Of a stretch of 64,000 bases of DNA, positions 1-7,762 are shown in pieces. Every line of letters starts with the position of its first letter. Within the stretch, counting starts at the first letter, position 1. The position numbers and the translations under genes are program-made. The stretch is from Nocardioides marinisabuli (GTDB lineage: Bacteria; Actinomycetota; Actinomycetes; Propionibacteriales; Nocardioidaceae), in assembly GCF_013466785.1 (NCBI RefSeq), contig NZ_CP059163.1, positions 1,364,001 to 1,428,000 on the forward strand, read 5' to 3'. The notes beneath the pieces were generated by a model. It was not told the origin of the DNA and searched no databases. It saw only the letters and a program-made list of their open reading frames with translations.

Positions 1-1
1 C

Positions 2-724
2 CAGATGCTCGCCGCGCTCGAGGCCTCCCGCGACCGCCAGCGCCGGCTGGTCGCCGACGCCGGCCACGAGCTGCGCACCCCCCTCACCTCCCTGCGCACC
101 AACATCGACCTGCTCAGCCAGGCCACCGCCGCCGACGACGACCCGCACGCGCTGCACCTGCCGCCCGAGGCCCGCCAGGAGCTGATGGACGACGTGCGCG
201 CGCAGACCGAGGAGCTGACCACCCTCATCGGCGACCTCGTCGAGCTGGCGCGCGACGAGCCGCTCGCCCACGTCGTGGAGACCATCGACCTCGCCGAGCT
301 GGTCGAGCACGCGGTCTCGCGGGTGCGCCGCCGCGCCCCCGGGGTCCGCTTCGAGGTGCACACCGACGCCTGGGAGGTCGTCGGCGAGTCCGGCACCCTC
401 GAGCGCGCGGTCACCAACCTGCTCGACAACGCCGCCAAGTGGAGCCCCGCCGGCGGCACGGTGCGGGTGCACCTGGCCGACGGCGAGCTCAGCGTCGACG
501 ACGAGGGCCCCGGCATCGCCGAGCACGACCGGCCCCACGTGTTCGAGCGGTTCTACCGCGCCGAGGAGTCCCGCTCGATGCCCGGCTCCGGGCTCGGCCT
601 AGCGATCGTGGCCCAGGCCGCCGAGCGGCACTCGGGCTCGGTGCGCGCCGAGGCGTCGGCGTACGGCGGGGCGCGGCTGGTGCTGCGGCTGCCCGGACGG
701 CCGCCGGCACCGCGCGACCTCTAG
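2..724 (+). CDS. Sensor histidine kinase, C-terminal part (5' end outside window)
   Basis: The frame is open from the window edge, so the sensor and most of any HAMP region are missing. What remains is a complete kinase core. The H-box (GHELRTPL, about 20 residues in) carries the phospho-acceptor His. It is followed by the N-box (VTNLLDNAAKWSP), the G1 box (VDDEGPGI) and the G2 box (GSGLGLAIV). The resemblance is to MprB/BaeS-type two-component kinases that pass phosphate to an OmpR-class regulator, probably encoded just upstream of the window. The stop codon TAG lies inside the -10-like hexamer of the next gene. The signal sensed cannot be inferred. Confidence 0.9.
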   Translation, partial: QMLAALEASRDRQRRLVADAGHELRTPLTSLRTNIDLLSQATAADDDPHALHLPPEARQELMDDVRAQTEELTTLIGDLVELARDEPLAHVVETIDLAELVEHAVSRVRRRAPGVRFEVHTDAWEVVGESGTLERAVTNLLDNAAKWSPAGGTVRVHLADGELSVDDEGPGIAEHDRPHVFERFYRAEESRSMPGSGLGLAIVAQAAERHSGSVRAEASAYGGARLVLRLPGRPPAPRDL

Positions 725-727
725 GGT
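722..727 (+). promoter_or_regulatory. -10-like TAGGGT of a probable leaderless promoter
   Basis: TAGGGT ends 6 nt before the GTG at 734, and no Shine-Dalgarno sequence is present. The spacing fits a leaderless start. The hexamer overlaps the kinase stop codon. Confidence 0.45.
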
Positions 728-733
728 CGGCGC

Positions 734-1582
734 GTGGACCTCTCCTTCTTCACCCGCGACGGCGACGTGCTCGTGCCGACCGAGATGGCGCTGAGCAGCT
801 GGTCGGGCGACCAGCTGCACGGGGTGGCCGTCAGCGGCGCGCTGGGCCGGGCCGCCGAGCAGGCCGTCGAGGCCATCGGGCGCGCCGAGCTGGTGCCGGT
901 GCGGCTGACCGTCGACCTGTTCCGCGCCACCCGGATGCGGCCCTGCCGCCTCGAGACCACCGTCGTGCGCGAGGGACCGCGGCTGTGCCTCGTCGACGTG
1001 CACCTGCTCCAGGACGGCGACGACACCGAGGACGGGCCGGTCGCGACCGCGCGCGCCTCGGTGCTGTTCCTGCGCACCGGCGAGGCGCCGACCGGCGAGG
1101 TGTGGATGCCGCAGGACGCCCCGCAGCCGCCCCCGGTCGAGGTGGCCCCGGTCTCCGACCAGCCGCACGTGCCCTACCTGCGCAGCGACGCCGACTGGTC
1201 ACAGAACTTCCGCGAGCACCAGAACGCCGGCCGCAAGACGACCTGGAACACCCCGCCCGCGATCGTCTCGGGCGAGCCGCTGACCGGCTTCCAGGCCGCT
1301 GCCGCGATGGCCGACGGCACCAGCCTGACCAGCAACTGGGGCAGCCGGGGCGTCGAGCACATCAACGCCGACATCACCCTGACCCTGGCCCGGCGGCCGG
1401 TCGGGGTCACCGTGGGCCTGCACGCCACCGACCGCGTCGAGCACGACGGCATCGCGGTGGGCACCGCGACCCTCTTCGACCGCGAGGGCCGCCTGGGCAC
1501 GACCGTGGTCACCGCGATGAGCAACACCAAGCGCTCGGTCGACCTCGGCTCCGACGACCGGGCCCGCGGCGACGACGTCTGA
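734..1582 (+). CDS. Acyl-CoA thioesterase-like (hotdog) protein
   Basis: 282 residues with the length and layout of TesB-like double-hotdog thioesterase family proteins of actinobacteria. An N-terminal hotdog runs to about residue 110 and a C-terminal hotdog from about residue 170 (TSLTSNWGSRGVEHINADITL). The family hydrolyses acyl-CoA esters, but no substrate can be assigned. The GTG start was chosen because it lies 6 nt after TAGGGT, and the protein begins directly with the domain (DLSFFTRDGD). It stands alone between a kinase gene and the convergent zwf. Function is from family resemblance only. Confidence 0.75.
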   Translation: MDLSFFTRDGDVLVPTEMALSSWSGDQLHGVAVSGALGRAAEQAVEAIGRAELVPVRLTVDLFRATRMRPCRLETTVVREGPRLCLVDVHLLQDGDDTEDGPVATARASVLFLRTGEAPTGEVWMPQDAPQPPPVEVAPVSDQPHVPYLRSDADWSQNFREHQNAGRKTTWNTPPAIVSGEPLTGFQAAAAMADGTSLTSNWGSRGVEHINADITLTLARRPVGVTVGLHATDRVEHDGIAVGTATLFDREGRLGTTVVTAMSNTKRSVDLGSDDRARGDDV

Positions 1583-1615
1583 GGCGGTGCCTGAGGTGGG
1601 TCCGAGGGGGCCCGC

Positions 1616-3061
1616 TCAGGCCTCGTTGGTGTTCGGGTCGCGCCACTCCCGCTCGAAGGGCAGGCGCCAGGCCCGCGGGGCGATGAGCTGGTGGATGGCG
1701 TTGGGGCCCCACGAGCCGGGCGGGTAGCTGCGCACCGGCGGCGGGTCCTCGAGCAGCGGCGCCGACTTGGCCCACAGCTCCTCGATGCCGTCGGCGGTGG
1801 TGAAGAGCGTGTGGTCGCCGCGCATCGCGTCGTGGATCAGCCGCTCGTAGGCCTCGAGCACCAGGCCCGAGGACGGGGTGTCGTGGGTGGCGAACTGCAT
1901 CGAGAGCTTGTCGAGCTTCATGCCCGGGCCCGGGCGCTTGCCGTAGAACGACAGCGACATCCGCGACTGGTCGGCCAGGTCGAAGGTCAGGTGGTCGGGT
2001 CCGTGCCTGCCCACCCCCGAGCCGGCCGGGAACATCGTCAGCGGCGGCTCCTTGAAGGCGATGGAGATGATCCGCGCGCTCTCGGCGAGCTTCTTGCCGG
2101 TGCGCAGGTAGAACGGGACGCCGGCCCAGCGCCAGTTGTCGATCTCGACGCGCAGCGCCGTGAAGGTCTCGGTGTCGGAGTCGTCGGCCACCTCGTCCTT
2201 GCCGCGGTAGCCGGCGTACTGCCCGCGCACCACGTGGTGCGGCTCGATCGGCTTCATCGAGCGGAAGACCTTGAGCTTCTCGTCGCCGATCGGGTCCTGG
2301 GTCAGCGACGTCGGCGGCTCCATCGCCATGAACGTCAGCACCTGCATCAGGTGGGTGACGACCATGTCGCGGTAGGCGCCGGTGGCCTCGTAGAACGACG
2401 TTCGGCCCTCGAGGCCCAGCGTCTCGGGCACGTCGATCTGCACGTGGTCGATGAAGTTGCGGTTCCAGATCGGCTCGAAGAGGCCGTTGGCGAAGCGGAA
2501 GGCCAGGATGTTCTGAGCGGCCTCCTTGCCCAGGAAGTGGTCGATGCGGAAGACCTGCGACTCGTCGAAGACCTCGTGCACACGGGCGTTGAGCGCCTTG
2601 GCCGACTCCAGGTCGGTGCCGAACGGCTTCTCCATCACCACCCGCGAGCGCTCGACCAGGCCGCACTCGTCGAGCTGCTTGAGCACGTCGAGGGCGGCGC
2701 TCGGCGGCACCGAGAGGTAGTGCAGGCGGCGCTTGTCGTGGATGTCGCCCGGCAGCAGCGTCTCGGCCCGGTAGACCTCGTCGCGCAGCGCCTCCGTACC
2801 CGCACCCTGCGAGACGTAGCTCAGCATCGCCGCGAAATCGTGCCAGGTGTCGGCGTCGAAGTCGTCCTTGGCGAACTCCTGGCAGGCCTTGCGCGCCAGG
2901 TCGACGAAGTCGTCGTCGGTCATGTCCTCCAGCGAGGTGCCCACGATCTTGGCGTCCCTGAGCAGGTCGGCCTGGAAGAGGTGCAGCAGCCCCGGCAGGA
3001 GCTTGCGCCTGGCCAGGTCCCCGGTGGCGCCGAACAGGACGACGACGTGCGGCTTCTCCAT
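1616..3061 (-). CDS. zwf: Glucose-6-phosphate 1-dehydrogenase
   Basis: 481 residues, normal length for the family. It oxidises glucose-6-phosphate to 6-phosphogluconolactone with reduction of NAD(P)+, the entry step of the oxidative pentose phosphate pathway. The nucleotide-binding motif GATGDLARRK is at residues 11-20, EKPFGTDL at 144-151, and the substrate-binding/active-site signature RIDHFLGKE at 172-180. The usual partners (tal, tkt, opcA, pgl) are absent here, so this may be a second zwf outside the main pentose-phosphate cluster. The ATG is 7 nt after TAGCCT, suggesting a leaderless message. Confidence 0.95.
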   Translation of the reverse strand: MEKPHVVVLFGATGDLARRKLLPGLLHLFQADLLRDAKIVGTSLEDMTDDDFVDLARKACQEFAKDDFDADTWHDFAAMLSYVSQGAGTEALRDEVYRAETLLPGDIHDKRRLHYLSVPPSAALDVLKQLDECGLVERSRVVMEKPFGTDLESAKALNARVHEVFDESQVFRIDHFLGKEAAQNILAFRFANGLFEPIWNRNFIDHVQIDVPETLGLEGRTSFYEATGAYRDMVVTHLMQVLTFMAMEPPTSLTQDPIGDEKLKVFRSMKPIEPHHVVRGQYAGYRGKDEVADDSDTETFTALRVEIDNWRWAGVPFYLRTGKKLAESARIISIAFKEPPLTMFPAGSGVGRHGPDHLTFDLADQSRMSLSFYGKRPGPGMKLDKLSMQFATHDTPSSGLVLEAYERLIHDAMRGDHTLFTTADGIEELWAKSAPLLEDPPPVRSYPPGSWGPNAIHQLIAPRAWRLPFEREWRDPNTNEA

Positions 3062-3068
3062 GGCCCCG

Positions 3069-3074
3069 AGGCTA
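3069..3074 (-). promoter_or_regulatory. -10-like TAGCCT before zwf
   Basis: Read on the minus strand, TAGCCT is separated from the zwf ATG by 7 nt with no ribosome binding site between them. This is the arrangement of a leaderless actinobacterial promoter. Confidence 0.45.
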
Positions 3075-3085
3075 ACGGTCCCTTG

Positions 3086-4342
3086 TTACGCGTCGAAGAC
3101 GGCCAGCAACCGGTCGGCCTTCAACCGGGCCTCGGCCCACTCGTCCTCGACCTCGGAGAGCACCGTGACGCCCCCGCCGGTGCCCAGGCGCCAGGTGCCG
3201 TCGCCGCGGGTGCTCAGCGCCCGGATGACCACCCCGAGGTCGGCGCGCCCGTCGGCGCTGAGCCACCCGAAGGCGCCGGCGTACGCGCCGCGGGGGCTCT
3301 CCTCGACCGCGTCGATGACCTCCATCGTGCGCAGCTTGGGCGCCCCGGTCATCGACCCCGCGGGGAAGAGGGCGCGCAGCGCACCGACCGTGGTCACCTC
3401 ATCGCGCAGCCGCCCGCGCACCACGCTGACGAGCTGGTGGAGGCTGGCGTAGGTCTCGACCTCCATCAGCGTCGGCACCTGCACCGAGCCGGGCTCGCAG
3501 ACCCCCGCCACGTCGTTGCGCAGCAGGTCGACGACCATCAGGTTCTCGGCGCGCTGCTTGGGGTCGCCGGCCAGCCGCTCGCGCAGCGCGGTGTCGCTCG
3601 CGGCGTCGGCCCCGCGCGGGGCGGTGCCCTTGATCGGCTTGGTCTCCAGCACCCGGTCGGCCCCCACCAGCGCGTAGCGCTCGGGGCTGCTGCTCAGCAG
3701 CCACCCGCGCGCGCCCGCCACGTCGTGCTGCAGGAAGCCGGCGTACGGCGCCGGGTTCAGCGCCCGCAGCCGCAGGTAGGCCGCGACCGGGTCGAGGCCC
3801 GAGACGACCTCCTCGCGCAGTGTCAGGTTGACCTCGTAGGTGTCGCCGGCGTGCAACCGCTCCTGGACCTCCGCGAACGCCGCCCGGTAGGCCGCGGACG
3901 CTGGTCGAGGAGGTGGCGCAGCCACCGTCTCGAGACCCCCCGGGCCCGCCGCCATGTCCGGGTGCTCGAAGAACCGCACGTGGCTCGGGCGCATCCACAC
4001 CGCGTCGGGCACGTCGAGCGACGGGCGGGCCGGCAGGTCGGGACGGCAGGCGTAGCCCAGGTGGCCGAACCACTGGTCGGCCGGGCCGCCGGCGGCCAGC
4101 TCGGCCTCGAGCACCGCGAAGACGTCGTCACCGACCACCTCGGCGCGCCCGCCGCTGTGGCGGGTGACCTCGCGGCGCCCGGCGTCGTAGGTCAGCGACA
4201 CGTCGTCGGGCTCGCACCAGCCCAGGATGGAGCGGCGCCCCGACCACTCCCGCGCCCCGCCGCCGTCGAGCCAGAAGCAGCGCTCGTGGGTCGCCGCCAC
4301 CTGCTCGAAGACCGCCACCGGGTCGCTCGGGGGGCCGCTCAC
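3086..4342 (-). CDS. pabB: Aminodeoxychorismate synthase component I
   Basis: 418 residues. With PabA it converts chorismate plus glutamine to 4-amino-4-deoxychorismate for p-aminobenzoate and folate. The C-terminal chorismate-binding domain carries PIKGTAPRG, and the Lys in PIKGT marks PabB against TrpE (PIAGT). VVDLLRNDVAG and FPAGSMTGAPK follow. The GTG start overlaps the pabA stop (GTGA), so the pair is translationally coupled. Oddity: about residues 132-146 (GGLETVAAPPPRPAS) are encoded by a 35-bp palindromic intergenic-type repeat at 3902-3936 that sits in frame in the linker before the catalytic domain. Confidence 0.92.
   Translation of the reverse strand: MSGPPSDPVAVFEQVAATHERCFWLDGGGAREWSGRRSILGWCEPDDVSLTYDAGRREVTRHSGGRAEVVGDDVFAVLEAELAAGGPADQWFGHLGYACRPDLPARPSLDVPDAVWMRPSHVRFFEHPDMAAGPGGLETVAAPPPRPASAAYRAAFAEVQERLHAGDTYEVNLTLREEVVSGLDPVAAYLRLRALNPAPYAGFLQHDVAGARGWLLSSSPERYALVGADRVLETKPIKGTAPRGADAASDTALRERLAGDPKQRAENLMVVDLLRNDVAGVCEPGSVQVPTLMEVETYASLHQLVSVVRGRLRDEVTTVGALRALFPAGSMTGAPKLRTMEVIDAVEESPRGAYAGAFGWLSADGRADLGVVIRALSTRGDGTWRLGTGGGVTVLSEVEDEWAEARLKADRLLAVFDA
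3902..3936. repeat. Palindromic TGGTCGAG...CTCGAGACC element inside pabB
   Basis: Begins TGGTCGAGGAGG, has a central dyad GGTGGC-GCA-GCCACC, and ends CGTCTCGAGACC. It resembles the ends of the repeat units at 15353-15810. It is read through in frame by pabB as LETVAAPPPRP. Confidence 0.6.
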
Positions 4343-4929
4343 CGGGTGCCCCGCAGGAAGGAGGCGACCAGGGCGGCGCCGTGGCGCGACAGGACCGACT
4401 CGGGGTGGAACTGCACGCCCTCGAGCGGCAGGTCGCGGTGGCGCACCCCCATCACCACCGGCGGGTCCTCGGGGGTGGCGCCGGCGCAGGTGGAGCTCAC
4501 CTCGAGGCACGCGGGCACCTCGAGCGCGGCCAGGGAGTGGTAGCGCACCACCTCGAAGCCCTGGGGCAGGCCGGTCAGGACGCCGCGCCCGTCGTGGGTC
4601 AGCGCCGAGACGGTGCCGTGGGCGGGGGGCACCCGGCCCACGCGGCCGCCGTACGTCGTGACCAGCCCCTGCATGCCCAGGCACACGCCGAGCACCGGCC
4701 GGGTGGCGCGGCGCAGCACCTCGACGCCGACGGCGAAGTCGCGCGGGTCGTCGGGGCGCCCAGGACCCGGCGAGAGCACGACGTGGCTGTGGCGCAGCAC
4801 GTCGTCGGGGTCGCTCTCGTCATGTTGGACCACCCGCGGCAGCCGGCCGGTGACCTCGGCGACCAGGTGCACCAGGTTCTGGGTGTAGGAGTCGTGGTGG
4901 TCGACCACGACCACGTCGGGGGCGCTCAC
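4339..4929 (-). CDS. pabA: Aminodeoxychorismate synthase component II (glutamine amidotransferase)
   Basis: 196 residues, a class I glutaminase that supplies ammonia to PabB. The nucleophile Cys83 lies in GVCLGMQG, the oxyanion region is SPGPGRP, and the His-Glu pair is in VQFHPESVL. A longer in-frame extension to 5085 exists, but residues upstream of the chosen GTG do not look like protein sequence and cover a hairpin. The GTG start puts DVVVVDHHDSYTQNL at the N-terminus, as in PabA/TrpG proteins. It is followed immediately by pabB with a GTGA overlap. Confidence 0.9.
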   Translation of the reverse strand: MSAPDVVVVDHHDSYTQNLVHLVAEVTGRLPRVVQHDESDPDDVLRHSHVVLSPGPGRPDDPRDFAVGVEVLRRATRPVLGVCLGMQGLVTTYGGRVGRVPPAHGTVSALTHDGRGVLTGLPQGFEVVRYHSLAALEVPACLEVSSTCAGATPEDPPVVMGVRHRDLPLEGVQFHPESVLSRHGAALVASFLRGTR

Positions 4930-4957
4930 CAGCCCGCACCGACCATGAAATGCGACA

Positions 4958-4993
4958 AGCCCGGTGGATCTGGGGGGCAGTCTCCACCGGGCT
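4958..4993 (-). terminator. Hairpin between the PhzE-type gene and pabA
   Basis: A perfect 11-bp inverted repeat (AGCCCGGTGGA at 4958-4968, complement at 4983-4993) with a 14-nt loop. On the minus strand it is followed by CTTGTCGCATTTC, only mildly U-rich. It could end the upstream transcript or attenuate pabAB. No leader peptide rich in Trp codons is visible. Confidence 0.45.
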
Positions 4994-5059
4994 CCGACCC
5001 GCGTCGCGTGTCGAGGCGAAACACTACCCGGGCCAGACCGGGAAGCATCCTCCGATCGG

Positions 5060-6976
5060 TCATTCTTGACCGACGAGCAGGTCACGCACGAGCGTGTGGA
5101 GCAGGTCGAAGCCGTTCTGGGTCAGGATCGACTCGGCGTGGAACTGGATGCCGCGGTAGTGCGGCCCGCGCAGCGCGTGCACGTCGCCGGTCGCGGGGTC
5201 GGTGTCGACCTCGACGCCCTCGGGCAGCACCGTGTCGTCGCCGACCCGGCCGACGAAGGTGTTGTAGAAGCCGACCCGCTCGGTGCGCCCGGCCAGCCGC
5301 ACCGGCGACTGGGTGCCCTGGAAGACGATGTCCTTGTAGGCCAGCGGCAGCCCGAGCTGGTGGCACAGCGCCTGGTGGCCCAGGCAGACCGCGAGGAACG
5401 GCTGCTCGGCGGCCAGCAGCGAGGCGACCGCCGCGCGCAGGTTCTGCATCTTGGGGTCGGTGTCGTCGCGGGGGTCGCCGGGCCCGGGGCCCACGACGAC
5501 CAGGTCGTGCCCGTCGAGGCAGCCCGGCTCGTAGTCCTCGTGACGCACCACGGTGCTGCTCAGGCCGATCACGCCCATCACGTGGCGCAGCATGTTCACG
5601 AAGTCGTCCTCGCCGTCGAGGATGACCACGCTGCGCCCGGCCAGGCGGGGGTCGGGGTCCTCGTCGGCCTGGTCGGTCAGCCAGAACGACGAGAGCCGGC
5701 GGTTGCGGGCGTTGAGGGCGATCAGCACGTCCTCGTCGGCGGCCAGCTCGGCCACCGGCACGTCGGGCGCCGGCGCCGCGGGCACCAGCCCGAAGGCACT
5801 GAGGATGCCGCCGGCCTTGGCGTGCGTCTCGGCGACCTCGTACGCCGCGTCGGAGTCGCGCACCAGGGTGGCCCCGGCGGTCACCTTGAGGTTGCCCTCG
5901 AGGTCGACGTCGGCGCTGCGGATCACGATCGGGCTGTCGACGACCGGGCCGCCGCGCTCGTCGCGGCCCAGGATCGCCAGGGCCGCGCCGTAGTAGCCGC
6001 GCCCCTCCGACTCGTAGGCCTTGATCAGCCGGCAGGCGTTCTCGACGGGGCTGCCGGTGACGGTGGCGGCGTACATCGTGTCGCGCAGCACCTCGCGCGG
6101 GTCGCGGTCAGTGCGCCCGGCCAACAGGTACTCGGTGTGCACGAGGTGGGTCATCGGCTTGAGGAACGGCCCGAGCACCTGGCCACCCTCGTGGCAGATG
6201 TCGCACATCATCTTCAGCTCCTCGTCGACGACCATGAAGAGCTCGTAGATCTCCTTCTCGTCGCGCAGGAAGTCCATCAGCGGGCCCTTGACGTCGCCCT
6301 CGCGAGGGATGCGGAAGGTGCCCGAGATCGGGTTCATCCGCACGTCGCCGTCGTGGATCGAGACGTGCCGCTCGGGGCTGGCGCCGATGAGGAACCGGTC
6401 GCCGGTGAAGAAGACGTAGGTCCAGTAGGCGCCGCGCTCGCGCTCGAGCAGGCGCTTGAAGACGGTCAGCGCCGTCGCCACGCCCCAGTCGGCGACCTTC
6501 GCGCGGTAGTGGCGACCGACGACGAGGTTGGCGCCCTCGCCCTGGCCGATCTCGTCGCGGATGATCGTGTCGACGACCTTCGCGTACGCCGCGTCGTCGG
6601 TCTCGAAGCCGCCGCGGTCGGTGAACTCGACCCCGGTGTCGTCGATCGCCTCGACCACCTCGGCGACGGAGAACTCCAGCTCGGTCTCGACGTCGACGAC
6701 CACCAGCGGGGTGCCGTCGTCGTGGGCCTCGAAGCCGCGCTCGGCGACCTGGCGGAACGGGATGGCCAGCAGCCGGTCGGCGATGTGGCCGTCAGCCGGG
6801 GCGCCCTCCTCGAGCGGGACGTCGAGCAGCGACTCCACGACGCTGCGCCGGCCCCCGACGAGCCCGACGGTGTCCTTGTCGCCGATCCGCGTGGAGCGCC
6901 GGATGATGGCCCACGCCTCGTGCCCCTGGATCGCCTCGATCGCGGCGCGGGCATCCCGGGTGGTGGGCTCAGTCAT
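5060..6976 (-). CDS. Fused chorismate-utilising synthase/glutamine amidotransferase, PhzE/TrpEG type
   Basis: 638 residues in one chain. An N-terminal chorismate-binding domain (about 1-400) contains NPISGTFRIPREGD, DFLRDEKEIYELFMVVDEEL and AATVTGSPVENA. A C-terminal class I glutaminase (about 435-638) contains FLAVCLGHQALC and QFHAESIL. Length and motifs resemble PhzE, which makes 2-amino-2-deoxyisochorismate, and fused anthranilate synthases. PISGT replaces the PIAGT of TrpE and the PIKGT of PabB. No other trp or phz gene is nearby, so product identity (ADIC or anthranilate) is open. The ATG follows TAGGCT by 7 nt, indicating its own leaderless promoter. Confidence 0.85.
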   Translation of the reverse strand: MTEPTTRDARAAIEAIQGHEAWAIIRRSTRIGDKDTVGLVGGRRSVVESLLDVPLEEGAPADGHIADRLLAIPFRQVAERGFEAHDDGTPLVVVDVETELEFSVAEVVEAIDDTGVEFTDRGGFETDDAAYAKVVDTIIRDEIGQGEGANLVVGRHYRAKVADWGVATALTVFKRLLERERGAYWTYVFFTGDRFLIGASPERHVSIHDGDVRMNPISGTFRIPREGDVKGPLMDFLRDEKEIYELFMVVDEELKMMCDICHEGGQVLGPFLKPMTHLVHTEYLLAGRTDRDPREVLRDTMYAATVTGSPVENACRLIKAYESEGRGYYGAALAILGRDERGGPVVDSPIVIRSADVDLEGNLKVTAGATLVRDSDAAYEVAETHAKAGGILSAFGLVPAAPAPDVPVAELAADEDVLIALNARNRRLSSFWLTDQADEDPDPRLAGRSVVILDGEDDFVNMLRHVMGVIGLSSTVVRHEDYEPGCLDGHDLVVVGPGPGDPRDDTDPKMQNLRAAVASLLAAEQPFLAVCLGHQALCHQLGLPLAYKDIVFQGTQSPVRLAGRTERVGFYNTFVGRVGDDTVLPEGVEVDTDPATGDVHALRGPHYRGIQFHAESILTQNGFDLLHTLVRDLLVGQE

Positions 6977-6983
6977 GCCCCGC

Positions 6984-6989
6984 AGCCTA
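6984..6989 (-). promoter_or_regulatory. -10-like TAGGCT before the PhzE-type gene
   Basis: TAGGCT on the minus strand, then 7 nt, then the ATG at 6976. No ribosome binding site is present. Confidence 0.45.
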
Positions 6990-7688
6990 GTTGCGCGGCT
7001 CGCCCCGGTCGGCAGCGCAGTCAGCCAGCAGACGGGCGAGCTCGTCGGGGCGGGTGTACATCGGCCAGTGACCCGAGTCGATGTCGACGTAGTCGACCTG
7101 CCGCGCCCTGGCCAGCTCGGGCACGTCGCCGGCCTCGACCCACTCCCTGGCCTGCTCGGGCGTGTACTCGGGGCACACCATGGTCACCGGCACGTCGTAG
7201 CGGCGCTCGTCACGCAGCCGCACGACGCCCTGGGTGACCGCGGCCGGCACCGCGAGGGCCCCGGCCGCCACCTCCGCCTTGAGCTCCGCCGACATGTCGT
7301 CGGAGTCGGGACCCTCGAAGGGCTCCCAGCCGGGGAACGCCACCACGCCGTCGACGGGCTCGAAGAACCCGAAGTAGGTCTCGCCGTCCTCGGAGGGCAT
7401 GCCCCCGACCAGCACCACCCGCGCCACCGCCTCCGGGCGGGCGTCGGCCGCGACCCAGGCCAGGGCGCAGGCCGCGGAGTGGCCGACCACCAGCACCGGC
7501 CCGTCGGCGGCGTCCACGGCCGCGACGACGGCCGCCACCTGGTCGTCGTACGTCGCGCCGGCGTCGCCGTCGCCCTGGCCGGGCAGGGTCAGGGCGACCG
7601 GGCGGTGCCCGAGCCGCTCCAGCCCGGGCACGACCTCGCGCCAGGCCGTCGCGTCGAGCCACATGCCGGCGATGAGCAGGATGTCCAT
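6987..7688 (-). CDS. Alpha/beta-fold hydrolase
   Basis: 233 residues of a small single-domain alpha/beta hydrolase. The nucleophile elbow is GHSAA (about residue 70), an oxyanion-type AGMW follows strand 1, and the C-terminal SGHWPMYTRP provides the catalytic His. The acid is probably the Asp in YVDIDSG or nearby. It is similar to putative esterases annotated generically in actinobacteria, and no substrate is predictable. A GAGGAC ribosome binding site lies upstream of the ATG. It ends 10 nt before the PhzE-type gene on the same strand and its 3' end covers that gene's -10 hexamer, so read-through is possible. Confidence 0.8.
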   Translation of the reverse strand: MDILLIAGMWLDATAWREVVPGLERLGHRPVALTLPGQGDGDAGATYDDQVAAVVAAVDAADGPVLVVGHSAACALAWVAADARPEAVARVVLVGGMPSEDGETYFGFFEPVDGVVAFPGWEPFEGPDSDDMSAELKAEVAAGALAVPAAVTQGVVRLRDERRYDVPVTMVCPEYTPEQAREWVEAGDVPELARARQVDYVDIDSGHWPMYTRPDELARLLADCAADRGEPRN

Positions 7689-7762
7689 GTCAGTCCTCGT
7701 CCCGGGTCAGGAAGGCCGTGAGGCCTCCTCACCCAAGGTAAAGCAGGGCGCCGACGTCGCGC

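Noticed and set aside
1691-4543. A 950-codon open frame antisense to zwf and pabAB
   Set aside because: Same reasoning: the opposite strand holds complete zwf, pabA and pabB with active-site motifs.
4930-5059. A tryptophan attenuator or riboswitch before pabA
   Set aside because: There is only one stable hairpin, no alternative pairing, and no leader peptide with Trp codons. The stem better fits a terminator after the upstream gene.
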